The notes beneath the pieces are model-generated. The model did not search any database. It had not been told where the DNA came from and was given only the letters and a program-made list of their open reading frames with translations. Of a stretch of 64,000 nucleotides of DNA, positions 30,625-42,716 are shown piece by piece. A program made the translations under genes and the position numbers. How positions within the stretch are numbered: the first letter of the stretch is position 1; each line of letters opens with the position of its first letter. Source of the DNA: Onthophagus taurus (taxonomy: Eukaryota > Arthropoda > Insecta > Coleoptera > Scarabaeidae); contig NC_091967.1 of NCBI RefSeq assembly GCF_036711975.1, forward strand, positions 25,730,001 to 25,794,000, in the 5' to 3' direction.

Positions 30625-32767
30625 CAGTGCTAGCGTAAAGTAACCCCCCCCCTTTTAACTTCCGAACAGATTGAGATATCAATATGAGCAAAAAAACGTC
30701 AGGTTCTATATTTTATCAGCACAAATATTTTCTTATGGAAAATTTTGCTATCACTTTTAGTTTTTCCGGAAAATGGATCCACTTTGTTTTTTTAAATGGA
30801 ACACCCAGTATATTATGGTATCTTCCGAAAGATGAAACCAATACGAATCCAACGGTACCTCACAATCAAATATCGGTTTATTAGTTTTTCGCATAAAAAT
30901 TAAACAAAATCCGGCATTTCGCCGGAAAAACCAACGTATCTTCGGCGACTACCTGTCGAAATGCAAACGGCCAGTTAAATGGTGGACGGTAGGTATACGC
31001 TCGAGCTAAGACGGATTTAAAATTGATAGTTCCCTTACTTATTTTTGAAGTATATTAAATTTATGAATTAATCATATTTTATCAAAAAATATTTATAAAG
31101 AAAAGAATTAAAGTCAATATAAGAAATGAAATTTTTTTATTAAAGATTTTGCCGTATCGGTTGAAAAATTGGCTTAGTGTTGTTAGTGAATAATAAAAGA
31201 ATTTTTTATTTATTAAGAACAAACATTTTTGTAGTGTTTCCTCTCTCATACGGCTTAACATGTGATGATCAATATTTTGGCAGACGTATAAAAATATAAA
31301 TAAAATAAATAAATAATATTTTTTGTTCCAATAATTTTTTGTTTTAAATCCTCAATACTCTCCAGCGAAATTTCATATACCTTGGATTTTAAATAACACC
31401 ATAAAAAGAAATCTAAAGGTGTCAGATCTGGTGATCTTGCTGGCCCTTGCTTGTCAATCGGCCCACGTCGACCGATCCAGCGTCCATTAATATTTGTATC
31501 AAGATAATTTCGTACTGCCGCATAATGTGGAGGAGCCATTTCAAAATTGTCAGGATTCTGGTGTACAGTTTGCAAAAGACTTGGATTAATATTTTCTTCT
31601 AATAATCTTAAATACAATTCCGGTCTAATTTTCGGTTAGGAATATTGGTCCCACGATGTGATTTCCCAATATGCCTGTCCAAATATTTATTTTCTTGGAA
31701 AATTGAGTGTTAACTTCACGATTTTCATGTGGATTAAAATCACTCTAGTAACGTACATTTTGCCGATGCAATTTTCCATCCAAAAAGAAAGTACATTCAT
31801 CACTGAAACAAATCTAAAAATATTTCCCCGCTTTTGTTGGACCCACATCACACGTTGATGCGATAGCAGCAGGCGACATCATACACGCATTAACTACTTC
31901 TGTTAACATCTGCACTTGTGTGTCTTCAGAAATCGAACGACGACCAGTTCTTTTGCGGTCTTCGACGCTTCCAGTTTCCAAAAACTTATTTACAAGTTCT
32001 CTTAAATATTTTCGACTAATTGGATGTTCAGGAAATCGTTCATTAAATTGTCGCTCTGTTTCATGTACATTTCTGTCAGCACGAGCGAATATTAAAATTC
32101 CTCCGATTTTGTGCTGTAAACTCCTTATAGCCATTTTGATCACGCCTTTCGTTGGTTATACTTGGTCGGGTAGAATTCCAAGATAGAAATGAAGGACAAT
32201 ATTTGCATGCTGCCTTAAATACAAAATTTCAAGGTACGTACAAACTTTAAAATTGTTGTTATGACAATTTTTTCTTAGAAGATTTAAGAAGAACTTTCTT
32301 TTTATCCTTTTCTTGCATTGATTGTTTCATAAAAACATTCTAAAAGAATTGCCGATTTTAACCCTGCTTAATCCGAGCGTAGACCGACTTTTAACTGACC
32401 GTCCATCCTTTATCTGGCCCATTGTATCTCGTCAGGTAGTCAACGAAGATACGTTGGTTTTTCCGACGAAACTTCGCATTTTGTTTAATATTTATGCAAA
32501 AAACTAATAAACCGATATTTGATTGTGAGGTATCGTTGGATTCGTATTGTTTTATTCTTTCGGAAGATACCATAATATACTGGGTGTTCCATTTAAAAAA
32601 ACAAAGTTGATCCATTTTCCGGAAAAACTAAAAGTGATAGCAAAATTTTCCATAAGAAAATATTGGAGCTGATAAAATATAGAAACTGACGTTTTTTTGC
32701 TCATATTGATATCTCAATCTGTTCAGAAGTTAAACAGGGGGGGGGGGGTTACTTTACGCTAGCACTG
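30625..32767 (-). mobile_element. Mariner/IS630-like transposon with about 400-bp inverted repeats
   Basis: The ends CAGTGCTAGCGTAAAGTAAC and their inverse are each next to TA. The arms extend to about 31020 and back from about 32355, with scattered mismatches. A C-run in the left arm (about 30645-30654) is mirrored by a G-run in the right (about 32737-32749). The middle holds minus-strand transposase fragments. Confidence 0.8.
31255..32143 (-). pseudogene. Mariner/IS630-like transposase, broken
   Basis: N-terminal part 32143-31814: HTH region with RQFNERFPEHPISRKYLREL, then GSVEDRKRTGRRSISEDTQV, typical of the DUF4817 group. C-terminal part 31617-31255: FEMAPPHYAAVRNYLD, where the family has Q.DGAPPH (Asp replaced), then RWIGRRGP and RSPDLTPLDFFLW with the last catalytic Asp. 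The segment between is frameshifted. It encoded the cut-and-paste enzyme of the surrounding 30625-32767 element. Confidence 0.75.
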
Positions 32768-33234
32768 TATGTATCCATTTAAAAAAACTTACTTAACAAT
32801 TAAATCCCATAGATGGCGCTTCTAAAATGCAACGAAAACCATACAGAATATTTTCCCCCTTGATATGATGAAAGTTTTATCTGAAAGTTTTTTGATTAAA
32901 TTGATGGTCAGAGTTATAAGGTCCTCTCAATTTAAATGTCTCATCCGGTATGTGTTCTCAAATTTAGTTTATATGAGACGATCATCCCGATGGTACCCAC
33001 ATCAGGTCCACCGGAAGTAGACCACAAAATTGTAATTTTAAATGGAATGTTATGGTTTTTATTTCACATTTAAATACTTAATACAAAATTAGGTTGATTT
33101 TAATAAAGATTGCTGATGAAACAAAATATTTTCTAAAAATTCGAAATATTGTCGTTAATAGTAGTTTTTATAGCATATCGTGAACTAGAATCTACAAGCT
33201 ACAATTTAACATAATGATAATATCATGATTTAGG
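32768..33234. other. Unassigned spacer
   Basis: No gene or repeat end was identified. A short block near 32811-32830 (AGATGGCGCTTCTAAAATGC) recurs inverted near 53200. Confidence 0.3.
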
Positions 33235-34900
33235 GCAAATGTAGGTCCATAATGAACCTTAGTATTGCTCCAAGGTCTTGTTCCTTTATATCGGTAGGTG
33301 TCAAAAGAGCTTTATCGAAAATTTTGTTTTAGGCGGTCTCTGGCAACGTAATTACACAGTATATGTTCAGCCGTTTCTGACTCGTCGTTGAAAAGTCGAC
33401 AAGTTTGATCCTCAACTTGTCCAGTGTGAAAGAGGTGGTATTTTAGGGGCGCATAGACGGTCAGGAAACCTGAGAGCGTCTTTAGATCCCCTTTGCTGAG
33501 GCATAAAACCTCTTTAGCTTTGTTTTGCGACGGAGTTATCATACTCTTCGCTTGTCTGTGACCTGGAAGTTCTTTCCAGCGTAAGGCTACCTTTGAGGCC
33601 TCCCAACTGTTGATTACTTAATTTGATTTGTTTTAGGTGGCTTTTTTGTAGTCCACAACCGGGTTGGGCTCCAATGACGTTATCGCTGCCTTTTTGGCCA
33701 GCTTATCCTCCTTCTCATTGCCCTCCATGTCTCCGTGACCTGAAACCCACCATAGAGTAACATCATTGCCCCTAACAAGTTCTCCCAGGTTACACTCTCT
33801 AGTCCATGCGGAGTCACACGTGTAGGCCTGAATTGCGTTTAGGGCGGCCCGAGTGTCTGTGAAAATGTTTATGGATGCACCTTTTTGTCCCTTTTGTAGG
33901 TTCAAAGCGGTACTGAAGTTTATAGCAAGTAGTTCTGCTTGAAAAATGGTTATGTCCGAGCTGAGGGGCAATTTAATGCGCCTGTTTGGTCCTCTAATGC
34001 CCATACCTAGTCCGGATCCAACTGTCTTTGAAGCATCCGTGTACAAGGGCTCCTATTTTTAGTTGAGGTCCACCCTTCGTCCAATCATACCTGTTTCTAA
34101 ATATGACGGATAATTATACGGCTTGTTGAAATTGTATTCTGTCGGTATAACGTTCGTTTTAATTCCAATCAAGTGATTTAGACATGAGTCCTTGAGGATT
34201 TCGAGGTGTCCTCTGAGATTACCCTACATCAGCTTGAGTGAAGAGCATGTTTTCAGTGATAAGGCACTTAAAGTTGCCTCCTTTTGTATATATAAAGTGG
34301 TGTGAGACCGAGTAGGGCTTTAAGAGCAGCTGTCGGACAAGATCTTATTGCACCCGTTATATTAAGACATGCAAACCGCTGGATTTGTGCCAACTGTTTT
34401 TGTGCTGTCTTATGATTTGTTTTTGGCCACCAAACCAGTGAGGCATAGGCAACCATGGATCTGATTATTGCTACGTAGGCCCAATGAGCCATTCATGGTT
34501 TGAGACCCCAGTTCCTTCCGAAGAGCCTGCGGCAGATCTGGTTAGCCATAATGGCCTTTTTCCTCACGTTGTCTATGTGGGAGTTCCAGTTCAATTTACT
34601 ATCTAGTATCACCCCTAGGTATTTAATTTCTGTTTTGAGGTTAATAGTTCTGCTTTCAATGGAATGTGCTCTCAATTGTAGCTTCCTTCTCAAAGTGAAG
34701 AGGGCTATTTCGATTTTGTTTGGCTTGATGCTGAGCCCATTGCTTCTGCACCAAGTGTTGGTAAGTATTAGGGCTTTCTGCATTACTTGAATTATGATTG
34801 TGTCATATTTACCTCGCATTGTGATTACCAGGTCATGAGCATATCCCTGAATCATGAAACCATTTTTTGTTAAGGTGTTCATCAAGTCATCAACTAAAAG
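33235..34900 (-). pseudogene. I/R1-type LINE: reverse transcriptase end and RNase H, decayed
   Basis: Reading from 34885 down: the thumb end of a non-LTR reverse transcriptase (MIQGYAHDLVITMRGKY, with AHDL in place of the usual ADD; KYLGVILDSKLNW), a stop near 34493, and WWPKTNHKTAQKQLAQIQR. Next is an RNase H domain (34046-33633) with MYTDASKT, FQAELLAI, IFTDTRAALNAI and WVSGHGDMEGNE. Last is a Cys/His tail ([16 protein letters not shown], 33400-33330). At least three frame breaks occur. The 5' half is missing. The same family supplies the fragment at 49949-50486. Confidence 0.75.
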
Positions 34901-35026
34901 GCATCATAGGAGAGGTGAGAATGGTAAATACAGGTAAAATATAGAGGTAAATACAGGGTGCGGCAACATAACTTCCTTTTTCGAAATGTGCGCCATGTAG
35001 TTGGTTGATGTCGTAACGGAGCGCTA

Positions 35027-35660
35027 GTGGTCTCGTTCGAGAGGATGGACTATAAAGTTTTGTTCCGACAAAGTTCAGGCGCCATCACGCGTGAGATCAG
35101 TGAAGAGCGTGCGTTTCCCGTTGAGATCTACTTTTCGAACGGATATTCTGTGATCGCAACCCAGTGGGCCTTTCGGAGTCGCTTTAATTTACCCCTGTTC
35201 CGGATCGGAAATCAATTGTTACGTGGGTCACTACATTCAGACAAACTCCAAGTGCGACATGACGAAGAACTGGAGTCCCTCGACCCAGTAGAACACCTGA
35301 GAACATTGAGGCAGTAAGAGCTTTAGTGTTGCGATCACCACGGCTAGATGAGTTGGGCTTAGGGGACATTTGGTTCCAACAAGACTGTCCAACGGCTCAA
35401 ACTTCAAGAGGATGATGGCTGTTTCGAAAGAAAACTTCCCAAAACGCCTAATCTCAATTAAGGGCGATTTGGAGTGACCGGCCCGGTCTCCCGATTTGTT
35501 TCCTTGTGGTTCTTTTTTATGGGAATTTTTGAAATCCATTTGTTTATGTGTACCGTCCAAGGACCCTACAAGATTTGACCAACATCCAGGAAGAAATTGC
35601 CAACATAATCCCTGCTTTACTGGCAAGAGTCATGACAAACGCCAGAAATCGGTTTACTCA
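35027..35660 (+). pseudogene. Mariner/IS630-like transposase, decayed
   Basis: Pieces recognised across frames: AFPVEIYFSNGYSVIATQWA (DUF4817-like HTH), VPDRKSIVTWV, RTPENIEAVRALVLRSP, PARSPDLFPCGSFLWEF (third catalytic region) and IPALLARVMTNARNRFTQY. The next residues, MDNGGRHLPYL, lie beyond the pogo at about 38433. Several stops are present and most of the central catalytic domain has been lost. Confidence 0.65.
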
Positions 35661-35663
35661 GTA

Positions 35664-38429
35664 CAGGTAAACGTCGTTTTGCGCCAGTTCGGTTTACGCC
35701 GATTCACAATAATTACGCCGGTTAATGGCGTGGGATACCCCGGTTCGCCTGACATCAGACGACAATAAAAAAAATATAGAGAAAATGGAAAAAATGTTGG
35801 CATTGTGGGTTGATGATGCCAATCAAAAGAATATTCCTGTAACACAAGCAATCATATGCGAAAAAGCACAGTTGATTTTTTCTGATTTGAAGGCGCAAGA
35901 AATCACTGACGAAACTTTCTTGGTAAGCACTGGGTACTTGACGAGATTCAAATCTCGAACCAATATCCGTTTAAACCTCGAGCGGCGAGCGCTGATGTAG
36001 AAGCAGCAGCAGCTTACCTTTAAAAGTTTCAAGAAATTGTGGAACAAGGGAACAACCCTGCAGATCTCATCTTCAATTTTGATGAAACAGGCCTCTATAG
36101 GAAGAAGTTGCCATCGAGAACATTTATTTCGCGAGAAGAACGTAGTGCTCATGGATTTAAAGCCGCCAAGGCACCCTTTTACATATGCTTCATTACATTG
36201 GACTTTCTGATGATTCCATTTTGTTTTTCTGTAACTATTTAACTGGTCGTAGGTAAATGGTAGCTCTAAATGGTAGCTCTAAATGGCAACTTCTCTACTG
36301 AATGTGCTATATCGTCTGGAGTTCCTCAGGGATCAGTTCTTGGTCCAATTCTCTATTTAATTTACACTTGCAATTTATATAATGTACTGAGAAGTTGTAA
36401 GGCTCACATGTATGCTGACGATACACAACTTTACTATTCTTTTAACATCAATGACCTTGCTGATGCACAAAATTCTATAAATTCTGATTTGACAAGATTG
36501 GTTGAGGAATCTTCAAGACTTTGATTTCAATTAAACCCGGATAAATCGTCGGTTATGGTCTTTGGGGGGCAGCGAGCCGTTGGGGAGGTCAAGGCATCTG
36601 TGGATCTAAAATTGAATGGCGTTAAGCTAAATATTACTGATGAGTCGCGAAACCTGGGAATCACTATTGATTCTACTCTTAGATTTCGTAAACATGTCGC
36701 TTCTCTTCTCCAGCGTGCTTATGCGACGTTGAAGATACTATATGGTAATAGACAACTGCTTAATCAGCGTCTGAGAGCGCAGCTTTGTGATGCACTGGTG
36801 TTAAGCATTTTTAATTATGGGGATGTTCTATATGGCTCCTGTTTAGATGTTGCCGAGTCGTTGCGTGTTCAACGTGTGCAAAATGCATGCTTACGCTTTA
36901 TATTTGGCATTCGAAAGCGAGAAAAAATATCCTATACCTTAAACTGGGTTGGGTGGTTAAATATGTCTCGGCGTCGTAAATTGCACTCTGCTTGTTTGTA
37001 TCGAAGAATTATTTTCAATCAAAAGCCTCCCTACTTGTTAAATAAATTGAGATACCGCTGTGATGTGCATAACATCAACATCCGTCGTCGTTCTTCCTTG
37101 TCTATACCCCTACATAGATTGCAAATTTTTGAACGATGTTTTTCATATAGCATATCTAATTTGATCAATAACATTGCTACTGATATTAACAATAAATCTA
37201 AGAGTAGTTTTAAATTTTTTTACAAAGCATATCTTCTTCGGCAGCAGGGTGATTTAAGATAAACAAGCTTTTGCTTGACGGGATATATATATAGTATGTA
37301 TAAAACTATCCCTTCTTTCTTATCCTTCTTCTTCTATTTATTTTTCTTTTTCTTCTTTCTTACCTTATTGTGTTACTGCATGATCGGATTCTGTTTATAT
37401 ATATTTTCTATATTGATCAAGGGACCGATGAAAAACAATAACACCTGAGTCCATCAGGTGCATTGACTCGGTTTCCTTTGGTAAACCGCTTATTATTTAT
37501 GGTTTAGTACTTCATTTTTTTTTATATATAATTCATTTTTTTTTACCTGATATTTTCTTTTGTAATTGTAAATTGTACTTTTTTTTTCGGTTTCACCAAT
37601 AAATATATATTATTATTATATATATTATTAAGGATAGACTAACTGTTCTCTTGGAATCAAATATTTCTGGTTCTTTAAAATTTAAGCCAATGGTAGTGTA
37701 CCATTCCCAGAATCCACGGGCTTTTAGAGGTCTTGACAAAAGCTAAGAGGGACGAAGTGACAAACAATTGTTTAAACGGCGTTTGGTGTAAACTTCTTCC
37801 TGGATTTATACAAGGTGCAAGTGTAGAAGTGGTAAATAACATTAACATAAACGAAGACATTATCAAGTTTACACGCGAATGTGGATTCGAAGACGTAACA
37901 ACTGAAGATGTGACCGGACTGTTAGACGTGCATGAATAACCAATCTCAAATCAAGAATTAGAAGAGTTGATGGAGGCATATGATCGCCTTCAATCAGAAA
38001 ATCCCGAAGAAAAAGAGGAGGATGAGAAAGAAAATGATAGGAAAATCCTAAAAACCGACTATCTAACTCGTATCCTTTCCTCTATAGAAAAGTTAACAGG
38101 TGAGCTCTGTGACATAGATGGGGATTACAATCGAAGCGGAAATGTTAAAAGAAGTGTCATAGCTGCCCTTCGACCTTATGCTATGATTCTGCAAGAAAGG
38201 AAGCAACAATCAAAGCAAATGAAACTGGATTTTTGGATTTATTTCAAAAAATTTATTATTTATATCAAGAGATTATTATTTATTTCGAATATATATAGGA
38301 TATGTATTAAATAAACATAACAGGAACCTAACCTTATACCGTCCATTATATTTGTGTTCATTTTACGCCGATTTTGTTTACGCCGGTGTCTCTCGGAACA
38401 GAACCCCGGCGTAAAACGAAGTTTCCCTG
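35664..38429 (+). mobile_element. pogo/Tigger-type transposon split by a LINE
   Basis: The left end CAGGTAAACGTCGTTTTGCGCC and the inverse of the right end (CAGGGAAACTTCGTTTTACGCC) form the inverted repeat; TA flanks both. The transposase reads in pieces: 35725-36000 (CENP-B-like DNA-binding part, MLALWVDDANQKN and FKSRTNIRLN) and 36003-36170 (LIFNFDETGLYRKKLP, with the first catalytic Asp). After the LINE it resumes at 37631 (RLTVLLESNISGS, KFKPMVVYHSQNPRAF) and ends in acidic and basic tails to about 38250. Several frameshifts occur. Confidence 0.75.
36172..37629 (+). pseudogene. CR1/L2-group-like LINE, 5'-truncated reverse transcriptase
   Basis: Begins within the reverse transcriptase (IGLSDDS near 36200), then SSGVPQGSVLGPILY near 36315 and YADDTQLYY near 36410, which is the catalytic box. 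A stop near 36524 is followed by a 235-codon open frame, 36555-37262, with LGITIDSTLRFRKHV and NACLRFIFGIRKRE. The 3' UTR ends in TATTAT-type repeats at 37600-37629. AAGG appears on both sides (36168-36171, 37630-37633), a short target duplication inside the pogo transposase. Exact clade is uncertain. Confidence 0.75.
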
Positions 38430-38594
38430 TATATGGATAATGGGGGACGTCACCTACCTTATTTGAGCTTCAAAACTGAGATAAACAAAACTTTATGTAT
38501 GTGCCTGCATTATAAAAAGCAAATAAAAATTTTCTGATTCATACAATACGTTTTATTAAGTTTTGGAAAAAGGAAGTTATGTTGCCACACCCCG

Positions 38595-38901
38595 TATTTA
38601 TCGCCCTCTAAATTTTCACGTTTCTGTTTTATTATTTATTATTCAGAATTTGGTTTATTCTTATTTAGAAGTTTTAAAAGTCATAACATTTATATAAAGA
38701 GATCATTAAAGAAACATTGGTTATCCTAATATAAATTTCGTTAAAATAATGATAACTCGGGAAATAACTTAAATCAATATTTTCTTAGCAACCATAAAAC
38801 TTGTAGATTCTACTGTTTACGTCAATTTAGTCATATTTACTATCAAAGCTGATTTAAAAATATAAAATCCTAATCAAATTCTTTTAAAACAAATATTAGA
38901 A
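38595..38901. other. Upstream region of the 38902 gene
   Basis: AT-rich sequence between the mariner end and the gene; it should contain the promoter, but no clear TATA box or other element was identified. Confidence 0.3.
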
Positions 38902-39505
38902 ATGGATGGAATAATTCATGCATGTGCTGTGAAATTGCCTAAGGAAGATGAAGAAGAATGTGATAGTACAGAATCTGAAGAAATTTCTCCGCAATCTAAG
39001 CGAAAAGGTTCAGGAAGTTTTCTAATACGAGATGGTTCGAATTTGTTGCCATCGGATATATGTTCAACTATGAAGATTACATATCCATGGCCGCAAAAAC
39101 CGGATCTTCGTACTAACATGGGCAAACGAAGAGCGAATCTCGTACGTCAATTAACTAATGATATAACAAACCAACTTTTGGAAGAAAAAGCCGAACCGCC
39201 ACCAGTCGAAAAATATTGTACAACTTACGATGTTAGTTATTATATTGATGGATATAAACCAAATGATCAATTTTATGGAGATTCACCCGAGGTATTTTTT
39301 ACATTTACTAATTGAATCATTATTATTTCGTCTTTTTTTGTAGCTATACCAAAAATATCCACTTTATAGTTCTAATTGTATGTCTTATTGGCAATTTACG
39401 TATGAAAATCGAAATGGTAAACCTGGATTACCCGTTGCAGATGTTAAGCAACCATTTAAACGACGATCTACTATTTCTAAACCATTAAATGAAGTTTTAG
39501 ACTAA
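38902..39505 (+). CDS. Two-exon gene encoding a 183-aa protein of unknown function
   Basis: Exon 1 38902-39291 and exon 2 39344-39505 join in phase 0 through a 52-bp GT-AG intron. I do not recognise the family. The N-terminus (residues 15-35) is acidic, with the run EDEEECDSTESEE, followed by a basic patch. The middle has WPQKPDLRTNMGKRRANLV and a helix-prone QLTNDITNQLLEEK. The C-terminal half is rich in Tyr and Pro (YCTTYDVSYYIDGYKP, LYQKYPLYSSN, MSYWQFTYE) and ends basic. No signal peptide, membrane segment or zinc motif is visible. Short Tyr/Pro/Gly-rich proteins with TTY motifs occur among ciliary microtubule-associated proteins, so an axonemal role is a guess only. The ATG is the first in the exon. 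AATAAA signals lie at 39566 and 39668. Unlike its neighbours it shows no resemblance to transposon proteins and no frame damage. Confidence 0.7.
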
Positions 39506-39565
39506 ATTTTTGTCATATTTGAATATATTTATGCAACAGAATGTGCTTGAAATTCAAAATTTACT

Positions 39566-39571
39566 AATAAA
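39566..39571 (+). terminator. Candidate poly(A) signal
   Basis: AATAAA 61 bp after the stop codon of the 38902-39505 gene; a second AATAAA lies at 39668-39673. Confidence 0.4.
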
Positions 39572-39940
39572 ATGTGCTGAAATCTAGTAAAATTTTGTAA
39601 ATAATCTATGGAAATAATGTGAAATTTAGAAAATATACAAATTTAAAATTGAAACTTTTTTACATGGAATAAAGTAATCAGGAACAATGTTATTTTTATG
39701 AAAGTAAAAATGATTTTAACATTTTGTTCATATCAAAATGGCAAATAAAAGGAAAATAAGAGACAATAAATGTTTAAATTTTGCGCAGTCTGATCTAAAA
39801 ATAGTTTTTCCAAAATAATACAGGTTATAAAAAAAATTAAAAAAGTGAATTAATAGTTATTTAACCAACAAGTCTATTAATGAAGGCGATTAATTATCGA
39901 GATATTTTAATCCATAATAAAAACCTCACTCTTAGGTCCA

Positions 39941-40064
39941 TTACTACCATCTTTTAGTTAAATTTATCTTATAGATAAACCCATCTACTAGGCAATCAGA
40001 GCGCTTAAAATAGCCGTAACCGTGGTAATAATCCCTAAGATAGCTTAACCAGAAGATGGTAGTA
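39941..40064. repeat. Short MITE/hairpin of about 125 bp
   Basis: TTACTACCATCTTTTAGTTAA at the left is inverted at the right as TTAACCAGAAGATGGTAGTAA, with further pairing of TATCTT/AAGATA inside. No coding capacity. Confidence 0.6.
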
Positions 40065-40399
40065 ACGAGCCTTAATGTGTCAAAAGTCAAAACTTATTGT
40101 AGTCTTACCGAATAGATATAGTGGTCGGTTGGGTCGGTATTACAGGCGGCCTGTTTCTGTTAGTATTAGAAAACAAAATATCCAAAAAAAACGCGAGGTG
40201 GCGCGACGTTTATTATTTTTTTTATTGACTACTATATTAGTTCGGTCGGACTTTCTTAAAATCGTTTATTAATAGAAAATCATTTATAATAGAATGATTT
40301 TGTATACATTTATAAATCATATAAATACACAGTCGACGGAAAAAATATATACCATATGAATCATAGCCTATAAGAATTACATTATCGAATAACATTGTA

Positions 40400-41148
40400 C
40401 AGGTGGGCCAAATTGGGCACTTTTAAAGGGAAGCTCCTATTTCTATAAGAGAAAGAGGAAAAATGATATCAGTGTCTGAGTGTCTAAATTACCAAATTGT
40501 TAAGAGAACACTACTTCCTCACTTGAAAAGTCATCAATGAATTGGCGAATTTTCTCTGCTACAATTGACTTACATTATGGCATCCCGATACAAGAATTAC
40601 AAAAATTAGTATATGAATTCGGTATTAAAAAAAAAAGTTATACCAGATTCTTGGAATAAAGAAAGAACAACTGGTAGGGAATGGGTTCGCGGGTTTCTCG
40701 ACATCCAACAATAAGCCTTCGAAAGCCTGAGCCTACTAGCTTTGCACGTGCTACTAACTTAACTTAACTTAAAAACTTAAAATTTATGATGTTGACGAAA
40801 CGTCAAATTCAACTGCTCATGTTCCTCCAAAAATCCTAGCAAGAAAGGGTAAAAAGCAGATCGGTAGCGTCACTTCAGGAAGTATATATAATCACGTACC
40901 TCCAATGATTATTTTTCCGAGAATACATTTTAAAGATCTCATGCTTAAAGGAGCGCCAATCGGATCCATGGGAGGTGCAAATCCTAGTGGATGGATAAAT
41001 GAAAGTTTATTCGTTGATTATCTAAAACATTTTATATCTCATGTGAAGCGCACTGTTGATGATAAGGTTCTGTTAATTTACGACAACCATGAGTCAGACA
41101 TATCTGTGCCAGCATTAAACTTGGTTAAGAATAATGAAATTGTATGAC
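40400..41148 (+). pseudogene. pogo-type (DDE_1 superfamily) transposase, 5' part
   Basis: A decayed run in the plus strand: near 40660 IPDSWNKERTTGREWVRGFL, near 40790 YDVDETSNSTAHVP (DVDET with the first catalytic Asp), then KILARKGKKQIGSVTS and, from 40905, an open stretch MIIFPRIHFKDLMLKGAP, GGANPSGWINESLFVDYLKH and VLLIYDNHES (second catalytic Asp). The frame is cut at 41148, where a LINE was inserted; its end is at 45115-45513. The N-terminal DNA-binding part is not readable. Confidence 0.7.
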
Positions 41149-41263
41149 TAATAATAATAATAATATGACTTTATTGTATCCCATATAGAACAAGTAGAAA
41201 AATAAAAAGAAAATATACATATACATACATATACACAATAAAAAGTAAAACTAAATGAATATA

Positions 41264-42716
41264 CAGGGTTATTATAAATGATGGACCCATTTTTAAAGAT
41301 GAATATTTATTAAAGTACAGATCCAAAACGAACAATCTTTATACTAATGGAAAGAGGAAGTTTCAAAGTTTTTTTGCAATACACTATAAATGTTCAATGT
41401 GTCCACCGTCCGCTGCACGGCAAACATCTATGCGGTAGCCGAACTCGTCCCACACACGAGCAGCTGTGATACGGTTTCGCAGATCGTCCAGAATTGTTGG
41501 TAGAGGTGGGACGTAAACAGCTTCCTTAATAGAACTCCATAAGAAGTAGTCACATGGAGTGAGATCAGGAGATCTCGGTGGTCAAAAGTGGAGAGCCAGG
41601 TCTTCATTTCCCCTGCGACTTATCCAGCGTTGAGGAAGGGCTGCATTCAAAAAGTCTCGTACATGAAGATGCCAATGGGGCGGAGCTCCATCCTGTTGGA
41701 ATATGAAGTCCTGTGAATCTTCCATAACTTGAGGAAACAGCCATTGTTCCAACATGTGCAGGTACGTTGTTCCAGTTACAGATCGTTCCGCAAAGAAAAA
41801 TGGTCCATAAACCTTTGTACGAGATACGGCACAGAACACGTTTACTTTCGGTGAGTCTCTTTCGTGTTGCAATGTTAAATGTGGATTTTGCAAACCCCAT
41901 ATGCGAACATTATGTCTGTTGACTTTTCCACTAAGGTGGAAAGTCGCTTCATCACTAAAAATGATACGCTGCAGAAACGCGTCATCCTCCATCATTCCTA
42001 GCACATAACTACAAAATTCGAAACGCTTCTCTTTGTCATTATGGTTGAGAGCCTGCACAAGTTGTAATCGGTAAGGCTTATACAGCAAACGCCGCCTCAG
42101 AACTTTCCAGACCGTGATGACTGGGATATTTCAAGTTCACTACTAGCTCTATTGGTAGACTTTGTTGGACTGCGAACAAAACTTTCTTCAACACGTCTGA
42201 CATCATCCTCTGATACACGCGGTCGACCTGTGCTTTTCCCTTTACACACACTTCCAGTTCGTTGAAATTGCGTAAACCAACGCTTAATGCTTTTTCTAGT
42301 TGGTGGTTCGATACCGAATTTTGTACGAAATGCCCGCTGCACTACAATTTGTGACTCACTTCTTGCGAACTCAGGAACGCAGAAAACCTTGTGCTCCACG
42401 GTAGCCATCTCACTCACTTTTGACGAAGACGTACATATTTATTGTTATAAGACAAAAAGATGAATAATAAAATTATGTTTATTTGTCGCTATGGTGCGAC
42501 ATACCGCAATCGCATTCTTTTCTACTTATTGTTAGTATTTTTACAGAGAGGAAACGAACGGATGATATCAGACGGTGGCCCATTGAACATTTATAATGTA
42601 TTGCAAAAAAACTTTGAAATTTCCTCTTTCCATTGGTATAATGATTGTTCATTTTCGATCTGTACTTTAATAAATATTCATCTTTAAAAGTGGGTCCATC
42701 ATTTATAATAACCCTG
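41264..42716 (-). mobile_element. Mariner/IS630-like transposon with about 125-bp inverted repeats
   Basis: The ends CAGGGTTATTATAAATGATGG and their inverse are each next to TA. The arms match to about 41390 and from about 42590. The element is compact (1453 bp), carries a single minus-strand transposase, and sits in the 3' UTR of the LINE. It is among the better preserved mariners here. Confidence 0.85.
41400..42417 (-). pseudogene. Mariner/IS630-like transposase with about two frameshifts
   Basis: From the ATG at 42417: HTH domains (IVVQRAFRTKFGIEPPTRKS, IKRWFTQFQRTGSVCKGKST, RPRVSEDDVRRVEESF). After a shift near 42100 follow YKPYRLQLVQALNHNDKEKR and the catalytic residues in IIFSDEATFHLSG and FIFQQDGAPPHW. 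After another shift near 41582 the third is in SPDLTPCDYFLW, and the end is near 41400 (HIEHL). All three acidic catalytic residues are present. The frameshifts make this copy inactive. Confidence 0.8.

Larger units (their letters stand above)
34954..38594 (+). mobile_element. Mariner/IS630-like transposon, host of a nested pogo and LINE
   Basis: The ends CAGGGTGCGGCAACATAACTT (left, next to TA) and the inverse of CGGGGTGTGGCAACATAACTT (right, next to TA) match closely. The transposase remnant lies at 35027-35660 and its last residues resume at 38430. The pogo element 35664-38429 sits between. Confidence 0.75.

Noticed and set aside
40075..40272. A small basic protein (65 codons, plus strand)
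   Set aside because: No homology recalled, no splice or promoter context, and a stop-poor AT-rich tail; likely chance.
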